NCBI RefSeq assembly: GCF_022965805.1
Contig: NW_027331262.1
Span: 186,001 to 250,000 of the forward strand
Reading direction: 5' to 3'
DNA from: Primulina eburnea
Lineage: Eukaryota; Streptophyta; Magnoliopsida; Lamiales; Gesneriaceae
DNA: 64,000 nt
Part shown: positions 12,063-24,830 of the stretch, in pieces
Numbering within the stretch: the stretch's first letter is position 1
How the letters are laid out: every line of letters begins with the position of its first letter
The notes under the pieces: generated by a model
The model's database searches: none
The model's input: only the letters and a program-made list of their open reading frames with translations
What the model was told of the DNA's origin: nothing
Position numbers and translations under genes: made by a program

Positions 12063-12274
12063 TCGCCCATATGCGCAACCTTCCATGGCGCATATGCGCG
12101 AGACATACTGGTCTCTACGCATCAACATTTTCCAGCTCGCGCATATGCGCGAGACCTACTGTCTCGGCAATTATCAAGTGCACCAGATCACGAATATGTG
12201 CGCCCTCTCTTCGCGCATATGCGCGAGGTTCTCTGACCATCTCGCGCGCGCCTCTTTTCGCGCATATGCACGAG
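12063..12274. repeat. Array of CGCGCATATGCGCG palindromes in U3 of element C
   Basis: Six versions of a CATATG-centred palindrome lie near 12063, 12088, 12136, 12189, 12211 and 12258. The best, CTCGCGCATATGCGCGAG at 12136-12153, is a perfect 18-bp palindrome; others have one to a few mismatches. Spacing is 22-53 bp. The array lies between the LTR start (12402) and the TATA box (12007). The right LTR carries a diverged version at 21763-21974. Confidence 0.9.
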
Positions 12275-12402
12275 GGGTTCTGTCCTCGCACATCACAATA
12301 CACATGCTAACTCAAATCTTGCCTCGAAATGATCCTTCTATAATCACATTAATTCATAATCAATAGTCTCGTATTAACAGGATAAAATTCTCGGGCATTA
12401 CA

Positions 12403-12412
12403 TTTCTCCCTC
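12403..12412 (-). other. Polypurine tract of element C
   Basis: The minus strand reads GAGGGAGAAA directly before the LTR start TGTAATGCCC. Confidence 0.85.
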
Positions 12413-12498
12413 ATAAGATTTGATTCTGTCCCCGAAATCACAGGCAATCAAATCATATCAAAATAAATGTATAATACAAGTTAAACAGGAAACTCACA

Positions 12499-15400
12499 TC
12501 AATGAAATAACTCTGGGAACTTCTGTCTCATATCTGATTCCGTCTCCCATGTAGCTTCTTCAATGCCATGACGACTCCACTGGACTTTCACAAGCGGAAT
12601 AGTCTTCATTCTGAGTTGTTTTTCTTTACGATCAAGAATTTGAATCGGTTTTTTCAAAATAACTCAGTGTCTCATCGAGTTCGGCCTCGTCTGGATGAAG
12701 AATATGAGAAGCATCGGGAAGGTATTTCCACAATAAAGATACATGAAAGACATCATGTATTCCAGATAGAGAAGGCGGTAGGGCGAGTCGATAGGCACGA
12801 TCTCTTATCTTCTCGAGAATCTCATAAGGACCAATATATCGTGGAGACAACTTCCTTTTCTTGCCAAATCTGACAACGCCTCTGCAATGAGAAATCTTCA
12901 AAAATACTCTGTCTCCTACTTCAAATACCAACGGTCTACGTCGAACATTGGCATATTTGGCCTGTCTGTCTTGATCTGTCTTCATTCTCTTCTGAATCAG
13001 CTTCACTTTCTCTATCATCTCTCGAATCATATCAAGCCCAATCTCAGGTACCTCAGAAATATCGTCCCCATAAAAAGGGGATCTGCACTTCTTACCGTAC
13101 AATGCTTCAAACGGAGCCATCTTTATACTCATCTGATAGCTGTTGTTGTACGAAAACTCACAAAGTGGCAAAGAATCTTGCCAACTAGTGCTAAAATCTA
13201 GCACTACAGCTCTAAGCATATCTACCAATGTCTGGATAGTCCGCTCTGATTGTCCGTTTATCTGTGGATGATATGCAGTACTCAGATGCAATTTCGTATC
13301 TAGGGCTTGCGGCAAACTGTGCCAAAAGTGCAAAGTAAACCGAGGATCACGGTCTGATACAATCGACTTCGGCACTTCGTGCAATCTGACCACTTCTCTG
13401 ACATAAATCTCTGCCATCTGGTCATGTCTGTATGTCATCTTGTATGGAATAAAACATGCTGATTTGTTCAATCTGTCAATCACAACCCAGATCGCATCAC
13501 AACATCTGGAGGAACGTGGTAGCTTCATTACAAAATCCATAGAAATGTGATCCCATTTCCACTCTGGAATGGATAAGCTCTGTAACAAACCTCCTGTTTT
13601 CTTTCTTTCCGTTTTTACCTGTTGGCAATTCAGACACTTGGATACAAATTCGGCAATGTCTGCTTTCATTTGTTTCCACCAAAACTGTCTTTTCAAATCA
13701 TTATACATCTTTCTGCCACCAGGATGAATACTGAATCGACTGATGTGCGCTTCGGACAGAATCTGCTGTCTCAAATCTGAAACATCTGGCACAACAAGAC
13801 GATTATTCACATATAATACCTTCCCACGAACCTGATATTCTGATCGATGCTCTGATCTGACCATCGAAATCGATTTCTGAATATTCTGATCCACTTTCCG
13901 AGCTTCTTTAATTCTCAAAATCAGCTCTGGTTTGACTTGAATAGCATAGAGTCTCAAAGGTTTACAATCTATTTCAAATACTAACCCAGACAAACAGCAA
14001 TCTTCAATTAAATTTGAAACACCAATCGTCGATAAGGATAAAGAACATACCTTTCGACCCAGTGCATCAGCTGCTGCATTAGAATTCCCCGGATAGTATT
14101 TGATTTCACAATCAAAATCTTTAAGCAAATCAAGTCATCTTCGTTGTCTCATATTCTATTCAGACTGTGAAAATAGATATTTCAGACTCTCGTGATCAGA
14201 ATAAATCTCAAACTTCTCATCGTATAGGTAGTGTCACCAAATCTTCAATGCGAATACAATGGCTGCCAATTCAAGATCATGAGTTGGGTAGCGAGTCTCA
14301 TGTGGCTTCAACTGTCTCGAGGCATAGGCAATAACATGTCCTCGCTGCATCAAAACACAACCCAATCCTCTGTGAGAATCATCACAATAAACAATAAAAT
14401 CACCAGTACCTGACGGAATAGTCAACACCGGAGCACTAGTTAATCTTTTCTTCAACTCTAAGAAATTGGATTCACAATCCTCTGACCAAACAAAGGTGAA
14501 TTCTTCTGAGTCAGCTGAGTAATCGGTTTAGCAATACTGGAGAAATCTTTAATAAATCGACGGTAATATCCTGCTAAACCCATAAAACTGCGTATTTCTG
14601 GCACAGATGTCTGTCTCAGCCAATTGATCACAGCCTCAACTTTGCTAGGATCAACAGATATCTCATCTCCAGATATAATGTGTCCCAAAAACACAACCTG
14701 TCTCTGCCAAAATTCACATTTCGAAAGCTTGGCATACAGTTTCTCAGCCCTCAGAGTTCTCAATACAGTTCTCAAATGTTCAGCATGATCATTCAAATTC
14801 TTTGAATAAATCAGAATATCATCGATAAAAATAATCACAAAATCATCAAGGTACTTCTGAAACACACGGTTCATCAAACCCATAAACACAGCTAGAGCAT
14901 AAACCGAACGACATGACAATAAACTCGTAATGGTCATACCTGGTTCTGAAAGCTGTCTTCGATATATCTGAATCTCTAACTCTCAGCTGATGATATCCAG
15001 ATCTCAGCTCGATCTTGGAATAGACAGAAGAACCCTACAACTGATCAAATAAATCATTGATACGAGGCAAAAGATATTTATTCTTTATCGTAGCCTTGTT
15101 CAGTTGCCGATATTCAATGCAGAATCTCATTGAACAATCTTTCTTTCTGACAAACAATAATGGAGCACCCCAAGGAGAAACACTCGGTCTGATGTACCCC
15201 TTGGCCAGTAAATCTTCTAAATGATCTTTCAACTTTTTCAATTCAATCGGTGCCATTCTGTATGGAGCTCTAGAAATAGGAACTGTACCTGGTACAAATT
15301 CAATATTGAAGTCTATCTCTCTGACTGGAGGCAAACCCGGAATCTTATCTGGGAAGATGTCAGCAAACTCACATACCACTGGCAAATCTTCCAATGAAGG

Positions 15401-16955
15401 GCTCGATTTCAGTACATCTACTTAATACACAAGGAATCCCTCTGCTCCTTTCTGTAATAATCGAGTCATAGATAACGCATATATCAAATGAATTCTAGAT
15501 CTAGAACCCTTGCCGTAAAATTTCCACTCTTCAGCCATTTCAGGTCTGAATCTTACAATTTTCTGAAAACAATCTACGGTAGCTCTGTACTTGGTCAGCA
15601 TATCGATATCAATAATTCAGTCAAAATCAGACAAACCAAGTACAATACAATCTAACTCAATTTCATTTCCGTCATAGTGTAGCACACAATGTTTCATAGA
15701 ATTCACTGATATCAAACCTTTCCCCAAAGGAGAAGAGACAGATATTACAGCAGATAAAGACTCAACAGGCAAAGAATGTATCAATGCAAATCTCTCGGAT
15801 ATAAATGTATGAGATGCACCCGTATCAATCAATACATAATCAGGATAACCACAAAGAGAACAGTTACCTGCAACAACATCATCTGGTGCTTCCTAGGTCT
15901 GTTCTTCAGTCAAAGCAAATACCCTGGCCTGCTGTCTAGGAGGCTGGCTAACTGTCTGGCTTCCTCCTGGCCTTGGCTGTGAGTGAGCTGGTGCTGGCTA
16001 GAACGTGTGAACAGCAGATGATCGTCTATCAGGCTGTGCCACTGATCGAGATAATTTACTCCCTAGGATCTTTGGGAACCTCGTTGTGGACACACTCTGG
16101 CAAAATGTCCCTACTGTCTGCAGATGTTGCAAGTACCAAACACTCCTTGGCATTGCTCTGTGGGATGTCTTCCACCACAAGTTCTGGTCGAAAACCACTG
16201 GGGCTGGATGAACTGCTCCTTGACTTCTTAAAATGTTTCCCTCTGGCTTTCAGATGTTCTTTCTTTCCACTGCTTTTACTGGTGCTATCAAATCTGAGAG
16301 GGGGTTGGTGGAACTGAGGGGAAGATGGTTGTTGTTTCGGTGCTGGAGCAACATACGAAGCTCCTCTCTGTCTGATCAGGCCGGCTTCCGCTCCTTTTGC
16401 CCTATTCAAAGCATCATCAAAGTTATTTGGTCTCCCAGTGTTCACCAATGTAAAGATCTCAGGATTCAGCCCATTGATGAACTGATCAGCAACAACTTCA
16501 TCATTCTCAGCAAAACGCAGCAAAGTAGAGAACTTGGCCACATATTCTTCAATGTTCAGTGGACCCTGTCTCAGATTAGCAAACTCTGCTCCCTTGCCCT
16601 TTCTGCACGTTACTGGAAAAAATCTTTGATGAAACTCAGTCTTAAAGATATTCCAAGTAATTACTGTACCTTGATGCTCCAAAGCCCTCTTTGTCGTAAG
16701 CCACCAATTCTTTGAAACATCATGCAACTGGTGCCCAATCAGTCTGACTTTTCTTTCATCTGTATAATCCAATGAATCAGACAGCGTCTCAATATCATCA
16801 AGCCAACTCTCACAGTCAACAGATGTCTCAGTGCCTTACAGAGTCGGTGGTTTAAACGAATGAAATCTCTTAAGTAGGGTTTCCATCGGTGTTGCTGTGA
16901 CATCCATCGGATTAGCTGAGGTACTACACTGTTCTGGGATTTTTTGAGGAGGCAT
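12499..16955 (-). pseudogene. Gag-Pol of element C, many stops and frameshifts
   Basis: A decayed chromovirus polyprotein. Gag starts at ATG 16955 (MPPQKIPEQ) and has an in-frame TAA near 16837. Its CCHC knuckle (CNICRQ then GHFARVC) is broken by TAG at 16111-16113. Protease DTGASHTFIS lies near 15800-15832, reverse transcriptase motifs FVRKKD and FIDDILIYS near 15150 and 14820, and RNase H near 14330. Integrase ([21 protein letters not shown]) lies in a 498-codon open stretch, 12632-14128. A conserved Trp codon is TGA near 14133. The chromodomain (EATWE near 12548, ...FPELF) is in another frame and stops at 12499-12501. The damage fits an old element with no coding capacity. Confidence 0.9.
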
Positions 16956-17184
16956 ATCTGATTATCAAAAGGGTTAATAATCAAGTCTGACAAATCTCTC
17001 TCAGTCTTCTTCTGATCAAGAATCGGTTCTGATTCATTCTCAAATAATACATGCTTACAATCAAATCAGATAATCAGATAAACATGTATTTCATAACAGT
17101 AAAACATGCTAGCACAATAAAAGCAGGAAAGAAAACTCAATCTACCCCGCTCACTCTCTTTTATTCCAGTCTAAGGAATCTATT

Positions 17185-17196
17185 GCTCTGATACCA
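17185..17196 (-). other. Primer-binding site of element C
   Basis: The minus strand reads TGGTATCAGAGC five bases inside the 5' LTR (17202), complementary to initiator Met tRNA. Confidence 0.92.
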
Positions 17197-17687
17197 CCTG
17201 CTGTAGTGACCCGGACGCTAATTCATTTCTTAATCATCTTTGAGAAAAAATGGATCAATTAAGAAAACTGGGTCTAAATTTTTTTTAAATACATAAGTGC
17301 GGAACATAAGATAATCCATTTTATATAAACATTCAAAGTAAAGTACAAGTCTTGTACAACAGTACGTCATAACAAACTAATTTTTTTTCACTACATATCA
17401 AGTAATGAAAACAACTCTACTTCTGGGTCCGAATATCCACCCTAAACTGTGATCTCTCATCATCTTCTCGACCCTGATCTTGTCCCACCTGTTGTCATGC
17501 ACACATACAAACACAACAACAGCCGGATAACTCCAGTGAAAATATAATTCCATATATAAACAACTTATACATGCATTTCATATAAACATATACAAACTCA
17601 CATAACAGTTATCAATAACATGTATCAAATCTGAAAGCATGAAATGATATAAACTACAAATCAAACTCATATCTCTGACTCGACTTT

Positions 17688-17813
17688 GATCTAGTCTATT
17701 CTAGGGATCCCGGTTCCCGGACATTGGTATATAATATCGAATATTGTATTGATCTAGTCTATTCTAGGGATCCCGGTTCCCGGACATTGGTATATAATAT
17801 CGAATCTCTACAA
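17688..17813. repeat. 63-bp tandem duplication in element C 5' LTR
   Basis: The block starting GATCTAGTCTATTCTAGGG occurs at 17688 and 17751, nearly identical. The 3' LTR has a single copy near 11117, so the duplication arose after insertion or during replication. Confidence 0.88.
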
Positions 17814-18666
17814 TAGAAGTCGATCCACTCCTAAGCAACATCGATATAACCAAACATCCAATGTCTAGGCACCTCTGTCCAAGACTTGGCACCTCTGCCA
17901 ATGACTCGTTCTCGCAATCTATCTTCTATTCTCTGTTTTTCTATAAGTCAATAGAACAAGCATATACATTCAAGTAATACAAAGGTATTAAAACAATAAC
18001 AAACAAGTATGTGGTTTAGGGAAACTCAAGTCGAATCTAACTCGTGTCGTATCTCCCGGTTAACATTGATTTATACATTTCTTTTATCGGGTTCTGGCTT
18101 TGCTCTGTCTTTGAAACCTTCAATATCAATCTGGAATGACATATTCGAGGAATACCATATCAAAATATACCCCAAGTAATACCAGATATAATCAGAACTC
18201 AATTTAATTCTGTTTCAACGGCATAACATCGCAATCTCGATATATCTCGATAATACAATCTCAATATTTCATAATCAATCAATAACACAATCTGATACCA
18301 AATCTGTATAATCTCAATCAATTATAAACTGAAAATCATAACAATTGTATACGGTATCTGTTCTTCGATTTGATTTCGATTATACGACGATAACAATCTC
18401 AGAAACGGATCATATCAATCATAACATGATTTATTCAACATCATATTCTCAAATCATATCAAAACATAAGAAAAATTACGTTCTTTTGAAGCTCTTGTCG
18501 AGAAGAACACAGTTCTGAACTCGAATCGAAAATCAGACGGTTGGATTTTGCACAAGATTCAAATTTCTAAAAGGAAAAGCTTGAAACACTCCGGGCTTGT
18601 CTCGGTCATTCTCTTGCTGAAGATTGAAGAAATGAAGACTTTGATATATATATCCTGCATGGCCAA

Positions 18667-21600
18667 TGAAACGTCCCGTGTTCTTGTGTTTAAAATGTAC
18701 TAGATTTTTTTTTTTTTTCGGTCCTTGAAAAATATTTTAATAAAATATTTTTGTCCATGACCTAGAACATTCTCTAGCTAGCATTTGAAAATCAATTGCA
18801 ATCGTCAAAAAATAAAATAATCGCATGAGTTACCAAACCTAAAACGCAATAATCGTGAAACGTATTTTCCTCTCTAAAACAACTCTAAAGCATAAATAAA
18901 TGGTTTTAAAAATCTTTTAACGTGAAATCATAATCCATAATCATGAGTGCGGAAAAACAGTAGAAGCACTGGTCCTCGGGTTGTGTGCACCTTTAGTCCA
19001 GTCATCTCATGCGTCAAGTCCTCCCTCAACCTCACCTGCATCCAACACACCTAGTGAGTCTAAAGACTCAACACACCAAATCTTTGTAACGAGTAATACA
19101 TGTATAAAATCACATGCAACAGTGAAATTACATGTACTTAAAATAACATTTCATGAAAATGCATAAACTTGAGCATGAACATTTTCGTAAATATTTTCAT
19201 GAAATGCATAACATGAACATGAACCTTTACCTTTTTCCGTGATCATAACATGACATGATAACATGATATAATAACATGACGTGATAACATGACGTGATTC
19301 TTTTCATGATCATAACATTATCTTTCTCTTGATTGAATTCAGATCGTTAATTGTGACTTTCCTGACGTGACATTACATGACATGACGATGGTACCATCTA
19401 CATGAAACCACAGTACTGGGCGGCGGAGACATCAGCGACACAAGATCGTCAACTGAGCCTTGGCCTATTCTTGATCATAACCTCAAATCCTCAATTCCTG
19501 ACATGACATGACATGACGATGGTACCATCTACATCAAACCACAGTACTGGGCGGCGGGGACATCAGCGACACAAGATCGTCAACTGAGCCTTGGCCTATT
19601 CTTGATCATAACCTCAAATCCTCGTAGTCACAATTACTTCACTTTCATCAATATTTTCATGTTTTCATCATCTTATAAAATCATGCATGAATGTATTTTC
19701 TTTTGAAACCAAACGTGCACCATGTATTTTAAATGTCAATTTTAATCATAAAATTTCATGGACATTTAAAATAAATCATAAATAAATCATGAACATTTCA
19801 TAAGCATTTAAAAATGCACATAATATCATAAAAACAGCATTTAGGGCACTGCCATGACCGTTACTAATTTTAGGTGTAAAAAGACCGTTTTACCCCTAAT
19901 CGACATTTTACGTTCTTGACCTTTTTCTTGATTTCTTGACTCTAACATGTCCCAAATAAATATTTAAGCTTACATGAATTTTTTCGTAATTTTACTTAGC
20001 TTAAATAATAGACATTTTCAATTATCTTTTCTTGATTATTTTAACGGTGTTTTAATCCCGAAAAATACCAAACTTTAATATAAAATTCCTAAATTCTAAA
20101 TTTAGTTCTTTTATATTATTTTAGCTTCTATGAACCACGACTCGACCCCCGTGAACCATGTCCCAATTTTTCTTTATTTAAAACCCTCATTTGACACCTA
20201 AACTTTGACCCCGAGCCAACTTTCGATTTTCACGAGTTAGCCCCGAACCATATCGATCCAAAACTTGACCAACATGTTGACGTACCCTACTGGACCTAGG
20301 AAACTCACGGAAACCTCACCCAAAGCCAAAAACAAAAGCCCCCTAAGTGACCCCAATCTGGCCGAGAGTTTCAAGGTGTGTGGACTCTTTGTTTGTTGTG
20401 TTAGGGACCCTAGCCAACGACCCTAGCCACGAACCAGCGTGTTGTGCACCACCTTAGGACCCTAGTGAACCACCCTGGCCCAGCCCGTGACCCTGAGTTG
20501 AACCCCTCATCCCCTAGACCTGTGCGAAGACAGCACAGCGGGAGCTGCTCTAATCTCGGGTAGAGTCCTAGCTTGGCTAGGACTCTTTTCCAGCCCTTGG
20601 CGTGAGTCCCAGCTTGGCTAGGACTCCATCCATGACTCACTCATGACTTTGGCTAGCCCCTGGAACGAGCTGACCAAGCCCTAGCCCCTAGACAACAGAA
20701 ACCGAAGGCACAAGCCATTGACAGCAAGTTGTCGACGTTACCTGCTGTTCTTTGTTCCAGCCGATTGTTGAGTGGTATGTGGGACTCAAAGACATGCTAA
20801 AAAACCTCATTTGATCTTACCCTAATCATGGCAGCCCCTTAACTAAACAATAATCATGTAATTGAATTCAAAAGAAACGGTTTTCATGAAGCACACACCG
20901 AAATTTTCTGAATCATTTTCTATGAACTTCAAGCTTTTCTTGTAAACACAATGTAAACAATATTATGATATGATGGATGAGAAAAGGAAGATTTAGGCGT
21001 GCCTTTGCGTTATTTACGCACGAAAACCTTTGACGTCGAAGAACGGATCGAAACACGGCTTACTTCCCTTGAACCTTCTACAAAAATTTCCTTCAAAACT
21101 GTGCTGTGTGTGTATGTCGTGAGTTCTGGAGAGTTTGGGAGGAGTTTTTGATTTGCCAAAGAGGGTGGCGTGAGTTTGTGGGTGATACGTATAGGGTTTG
21201 AGTGATTTATATAATATAAACTCTAATTAAATCATTGATTAAACTCTAGGCCTATCAAGCCAATTAGTTTAAGCCCAATAGCACTAATTAGGATTTAATA
21301 AAATCATAAAAATTGGTTTGTTGTAAAATAAGTTCGTGAATTAAATAGCCGGTTTGCTTAAAAGCTCATATTTTAGTTGAAAATCCAACGCCGATAAAAA
21401 TTAGTCTCGGCGTATAAAATCACCTCAAAATTTCTTGTTTTCAAAAATATGAGAAAACCATCACCCTTATATTAAATAATTAAAATTAACTATTTAATAA
21501 AACATTTTACATTTTTCAGCCTTTGGTCTCCGTTTCTCGATCGTCACCTGAATATCCTTTTAAAAATACAGTTTAATGCAACCATGCAGAAATTATATTT

Positions 21601-21725
21601 TAAACATGTCAAAATGCACCACATAAATAATTCATGCAATTAAAACATTTAATTAAAAATACAAAAGAATTTAATAATTGAATGCACATGGTTTGCGTGG
21701 ACCTTAAAATTTTCGAGGCGTTACA
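18667..21725 (-). mobile_element. Solo LTR of family B (3,059 bp), GCCAA target duplication
   Basis: On the plus strand it starts TGAAACGTCC and ends GGCGTTACA, flanked by GCCAA at 18662-18666 and 21726-21730. On the minus strand it begins TGTAACGCCTCG, a style seen in plant Ty3/gypsy LTRs, so gypsy is likely but inferred. A TATATAAAT box lies near 21208 (minus). No internal coding region remains. Relatives are the broken LTR at 8141-26029 and the partial copy at 59005-61455. Confidence 0.9.
19381..19642. repeat. 131-bp tandem duplication inside family-B solo LTR
   Basis: The block CATGACGATGGTACCATCTA through 'ttggcctattcttgatcataacc' occurs at 19381 and 19512 with very few differences. The older B' relative has one copy of the core, near 10497-10590. 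Confidence 0.88.
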
Positions 21726-21762
21726 GCCAAGCCATGTGGCATCATTCTTTAAGCAGCACGTC

Positions 21763-21974
21763 TCGCGCATATGCGCGACCTTCCACGGCGCATATGCGCG
21801 AGACATACTGGTCTCTACGCATCAACATTTTCCAGCTCGAGCATATGCGCGCCCAAGGCTCGTGCATATGCGTGAGACCTACTGTCTCGGCAATTATCAA
21901 GTGCACCAGCTCGCGCATATACGCGCCCTCTCTTCGCGCATATGCGTGCGCCTCTTTGCACGCATATGCGCGAG
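21763..21974. repeat. CATATG palindrome array, element C 5' LTR
   Basis: Seven CGCGCATATGCGCG-type boxes lie near 21763, 21788, 21836, 21859, 21911, 21933 and 21958. TCGCGCATATGCGCGA at 21763-21778 is perfect. Several carry substitutions matched on both arms (for example CTCGTGCATATGCGTGAG), and the number differs from the six in the other LTR, so the array is evolving. Confidence 0.88.
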
Positions 21975-22792
21975 AGGTTCTGTCCTCACACATCACAATA
22001 CACATGCTAACTCAAATCTTGCCTCGGAATGATCCTTCTATAATCACATTAATTCATAATCAATAATCTCAGATTAACAGGATAAAAATCTCGGGCATTA
22101 CACAACCAATTCACATCCTTCAAAAATATCATCATATTCACCACTTAAAAAAACATGAATATACGTAATGTTTTCCTTAAAACCAAGTATGCACATTATT
22201 TATCATAATTTCGTAAAAATCATAGACGTAATGCATAAACATTTAAAACATGATAAAATGTGCTCAGGTCGCTGTCATTACCAAAATCACACAACGTTTG
22301 TAAAATGACCATTTTGTCCCTAGAAACCCAAAAATTGCCGTTTTTCCTCTGAACCTCTAAAATTGACCCGAAGCTTACCAAATTCCTTACAATAAGCCAA
22401 AACATATTTAAAAGCATTCCTAGATGTAAAATCGAGCCCATTTCATAACTTAACTGATTCGTTTTAAAACTTGGACCGGGGTCCCGGTTTTAACCCAAAT
22501 CGACTCGAAACTTAACCGAATTATTCCCAAATTTTTATCACACCTTAAAAACACTATAATGCTCCTAAAACATTAATATCATTCCCATAAACCCTCGGCT
22601 GATATTCCAGAAAATATCACAAATCTCGGCCCTTCCTAATTTGCACCCTAATACCCTCACCTTCCCAAGAATCACGCCACTAGCCTAACCCCGACGGTAC
22701 CAACCATGAACCAGCCTACCTTAGCGTTATTCCAGCCCCTACTTGACCTACATGAGCCATGGTCATAGCCCATGCAGCCTCCACGAGCCATG

Positions 22793-24830
22793 TGTTGGAT
22801 ATCGGCTTTTTTTGTGCCCAAAACGCAGTGGAAGTTTAAAAATTTTTAGAATTTGACATTCAAGATGTTTTTTTTAGCACTCGTATGGTTTTAAATAACA
22901 AACATTCATAGGGTGTTTATTAATATAACTTTAGTGAATTTTCACTTGGCTCGAACTACGCCGGTATAAGCGAACGTAGCTCTTATTGTAAATCTCACAT
23001 ACATTCTTCCAATCTCTTTTCTTCAATCTTTTCGAATCAGGTCCACGACCAGATTACTTGTTCCTCTTCTAACTTGCACTAGAAAATTAGAAGGATTTTT
23101 CGTTGAGATTAATTAAACGAGAGGAGGCGGAAAATTTTGAGAGGAGAGAAGGAGGATTTTTGAAATCCTTGACTTGGAGGCTAGGGTTTCAAAAATTGTG
23201 AATGAATTAATTCTAATCCTAAACCTAATACACTTATATATAAGCTTAGGTCCCATTAAATAAATTAAATACTTAATTGCTTAATCAATTAATTATTCTA
23301 GTCCAACTAGTTTAATCAATTAATTAATCATTTTAAAGCCCAATTAAGAACCTTAATAATTTGTATGTTGGTCTTGTACTCCTACAAGCCCATAATCCAT
23401 ACACTCATTACATCTAATTTAAATCTTTTATAAATTCAACATTTGAAACTAATATTTAAATTATAAATTTAACTCCTTGAATTTATCACCTCCAAAATTT
23501 AATATTTAATAAACTCAACTTTTGAGTTTAATAAATAAATTCTCAATTTTTTTTTATAAATTCAATTCCTTGAATTTATTCTCTCCAAATTCATAAATTC
23601 AACTCCTTGAATCTATTTTCTCAAAATTTAATTATCATAAATTTAACTCCTTGAATTTACTATATCATAATATAAATTCAACTCCTTGAATTTATTCTCT
23701 TAATGTTTTATATAAATTCAACTCCTTGAATTTATTATCTCAACAGGGAAAAAATAATCCAGTACTTGTGTGACCCTCAATGGTTCAGGGATACAGCTAG
23801 TTGTGGGTTCACAACTCCTTGTGATTCAGGATATAATCCTTTATTCGGGTTTACCCTTATTTGCCACATTCTATGTATCAACAATTGATCATGAGAATGT
23901 CAGAAATCATATTTCTGATTAAACTCATCGAACTATGGTAAGAGCGTCTAGTAGCATCGCCCCATGATTCCCTAGGTATCACTGATAGTGCCTCCAAGAA
24001 CCAGGCGATTATGATTAGCGTACAGTACATCTCATATATCCCGATCGAATCTCCAACCATTGGTTAAACGGGGGTTGCATATTAATTCGATGACGATGTG
24101 ATAAACATAAAGAGTGGCATCGCATGTACCATTGGAGAACTCCTTCTCTAATGTACATCTCATACTCTGGCTAGAGATTCCACGTACTATTATTTCATCA
24201 GATCACATAGGATGTTCACACCCGTACGTGAGCGGTGAATCCTCGACTACAATGCACTGGCTCCTATATGTGTCGCTACTGTAGCCAACCTCGCCACTTG
24301 ATGACTCTGCTGGAGCCGGTAAACGAGTCAAAGCACAGCCCTAGCATATAGAGCTTCATTGTTGTCTCGGGTCGTAAGGACTAATGGTGTACAATCATAA
24401 CCACAGACTTATCTTCTCGATGAATGATAACCACTTGGAAATTCCGAGGGAGGGTTGTTCGGTATAATCATCATATGACTACACATCTGTATGTTTGGAC
24501 ATCTCTATGCCCTTACAAAGAAACGCAGTACACAACATCACATATGCTAGTCTCGAGCTCAAGCGGCCTTTAACCTTATTTTAGGCGGCTGAATTGACTA
24601 TGAACAAATTTAGAATATGCAGTGTTAAAAAATGAGTTTTAACATCGAATTATGATTCATATGTATTAAAGCATAATCAAGGATTTTATCTATACTGATT
24701 GCATGTGTATACTATTAAAGTAAAACGAAACCATTAAAAATTAAATTATATTAAAATAAAGATTGTTTATTACACTTGAGTCAATAAATTCCCTAGCCAA
24801 CAGTTGGCTTACAGGACATTTACTCTAACA
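22793..24830 (-). mobile_element. Solo LTR related to copia element D (2,038 bp), CCATG target duplication
   Basis: It starts TGTTGGATATCGG and ends ACTCTAACA, flanked by CCATG at 22788-22792 and 24831-24835. It aligns with the 2,082-bp LTRs of element D at 48949 and 56368, sharing 'tgtgaccctcaatggttcag', 'taagagcgtctagtagcatc' and 'ccctagccaac.gttggctt', but is clearly diverged. Element D shows that transcription of this family runs on the minus strand here. It is inserted in the old B' LTR. Confidence 0.9.

Larger units (their letters stand above)
10628..12402 (-). repeat. 3' LTR of element C
   Basis: A 1,775-bp LTR. It aligns with the right LTR across its length; for example the segment at 12034 corresponds to 21734. 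It lacks the 63-bp internal duplication found in the right LTR. Confidence 0.92.
10628..22102 (-). mobile_element. Decayed Ty3/gypsy chromovirus C with nested solo LTR
   Basis: The outer ends are exact: TGTGGTGACC at 10628 and GGGCATTACA ending at 22102, flanked by perfect CAACC duplications (10623-10627 and 22103-22107). It reads on the minus strand: 5' LTR on the right (17202-22102, interrupted), primer site 17185-17196, gag-pol 16955 to 12499, polypurine tract 12403-12412, 3' LTR 10628-12402. Removing the 3,064-bp nested insertion leaves about 8.4 kb. LTR ends (TGTAATGCCC ... GGGTCACTACA) resemble those of the Tekay copies, and the polyprotein also ends in a chromodomain. Its LTRs and coding region are visibly more decayed. 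Confidence 0.93.
17202..22102 (-). repeat. 5' LTR of element C, split by a 3.06 kb insertion
   Basis: LTR sequence runs 17202-18666 and resumes at 21731-22102; the intervening DNA is a later solo LTR with GCCAA duplications. The insertion falls between the TATA box (18643-18654) and the palindrome array (21763-21974), so this LTR's promoter is physically split. Confidence 0.92.

Noticed and set aside
12034..12366. Overlapping frames encoding AHMRETY/RICARP-like repeats
   Set aside because: These are translations of the CGCGCATATGCGCG palindromes in several frames, not proteins.
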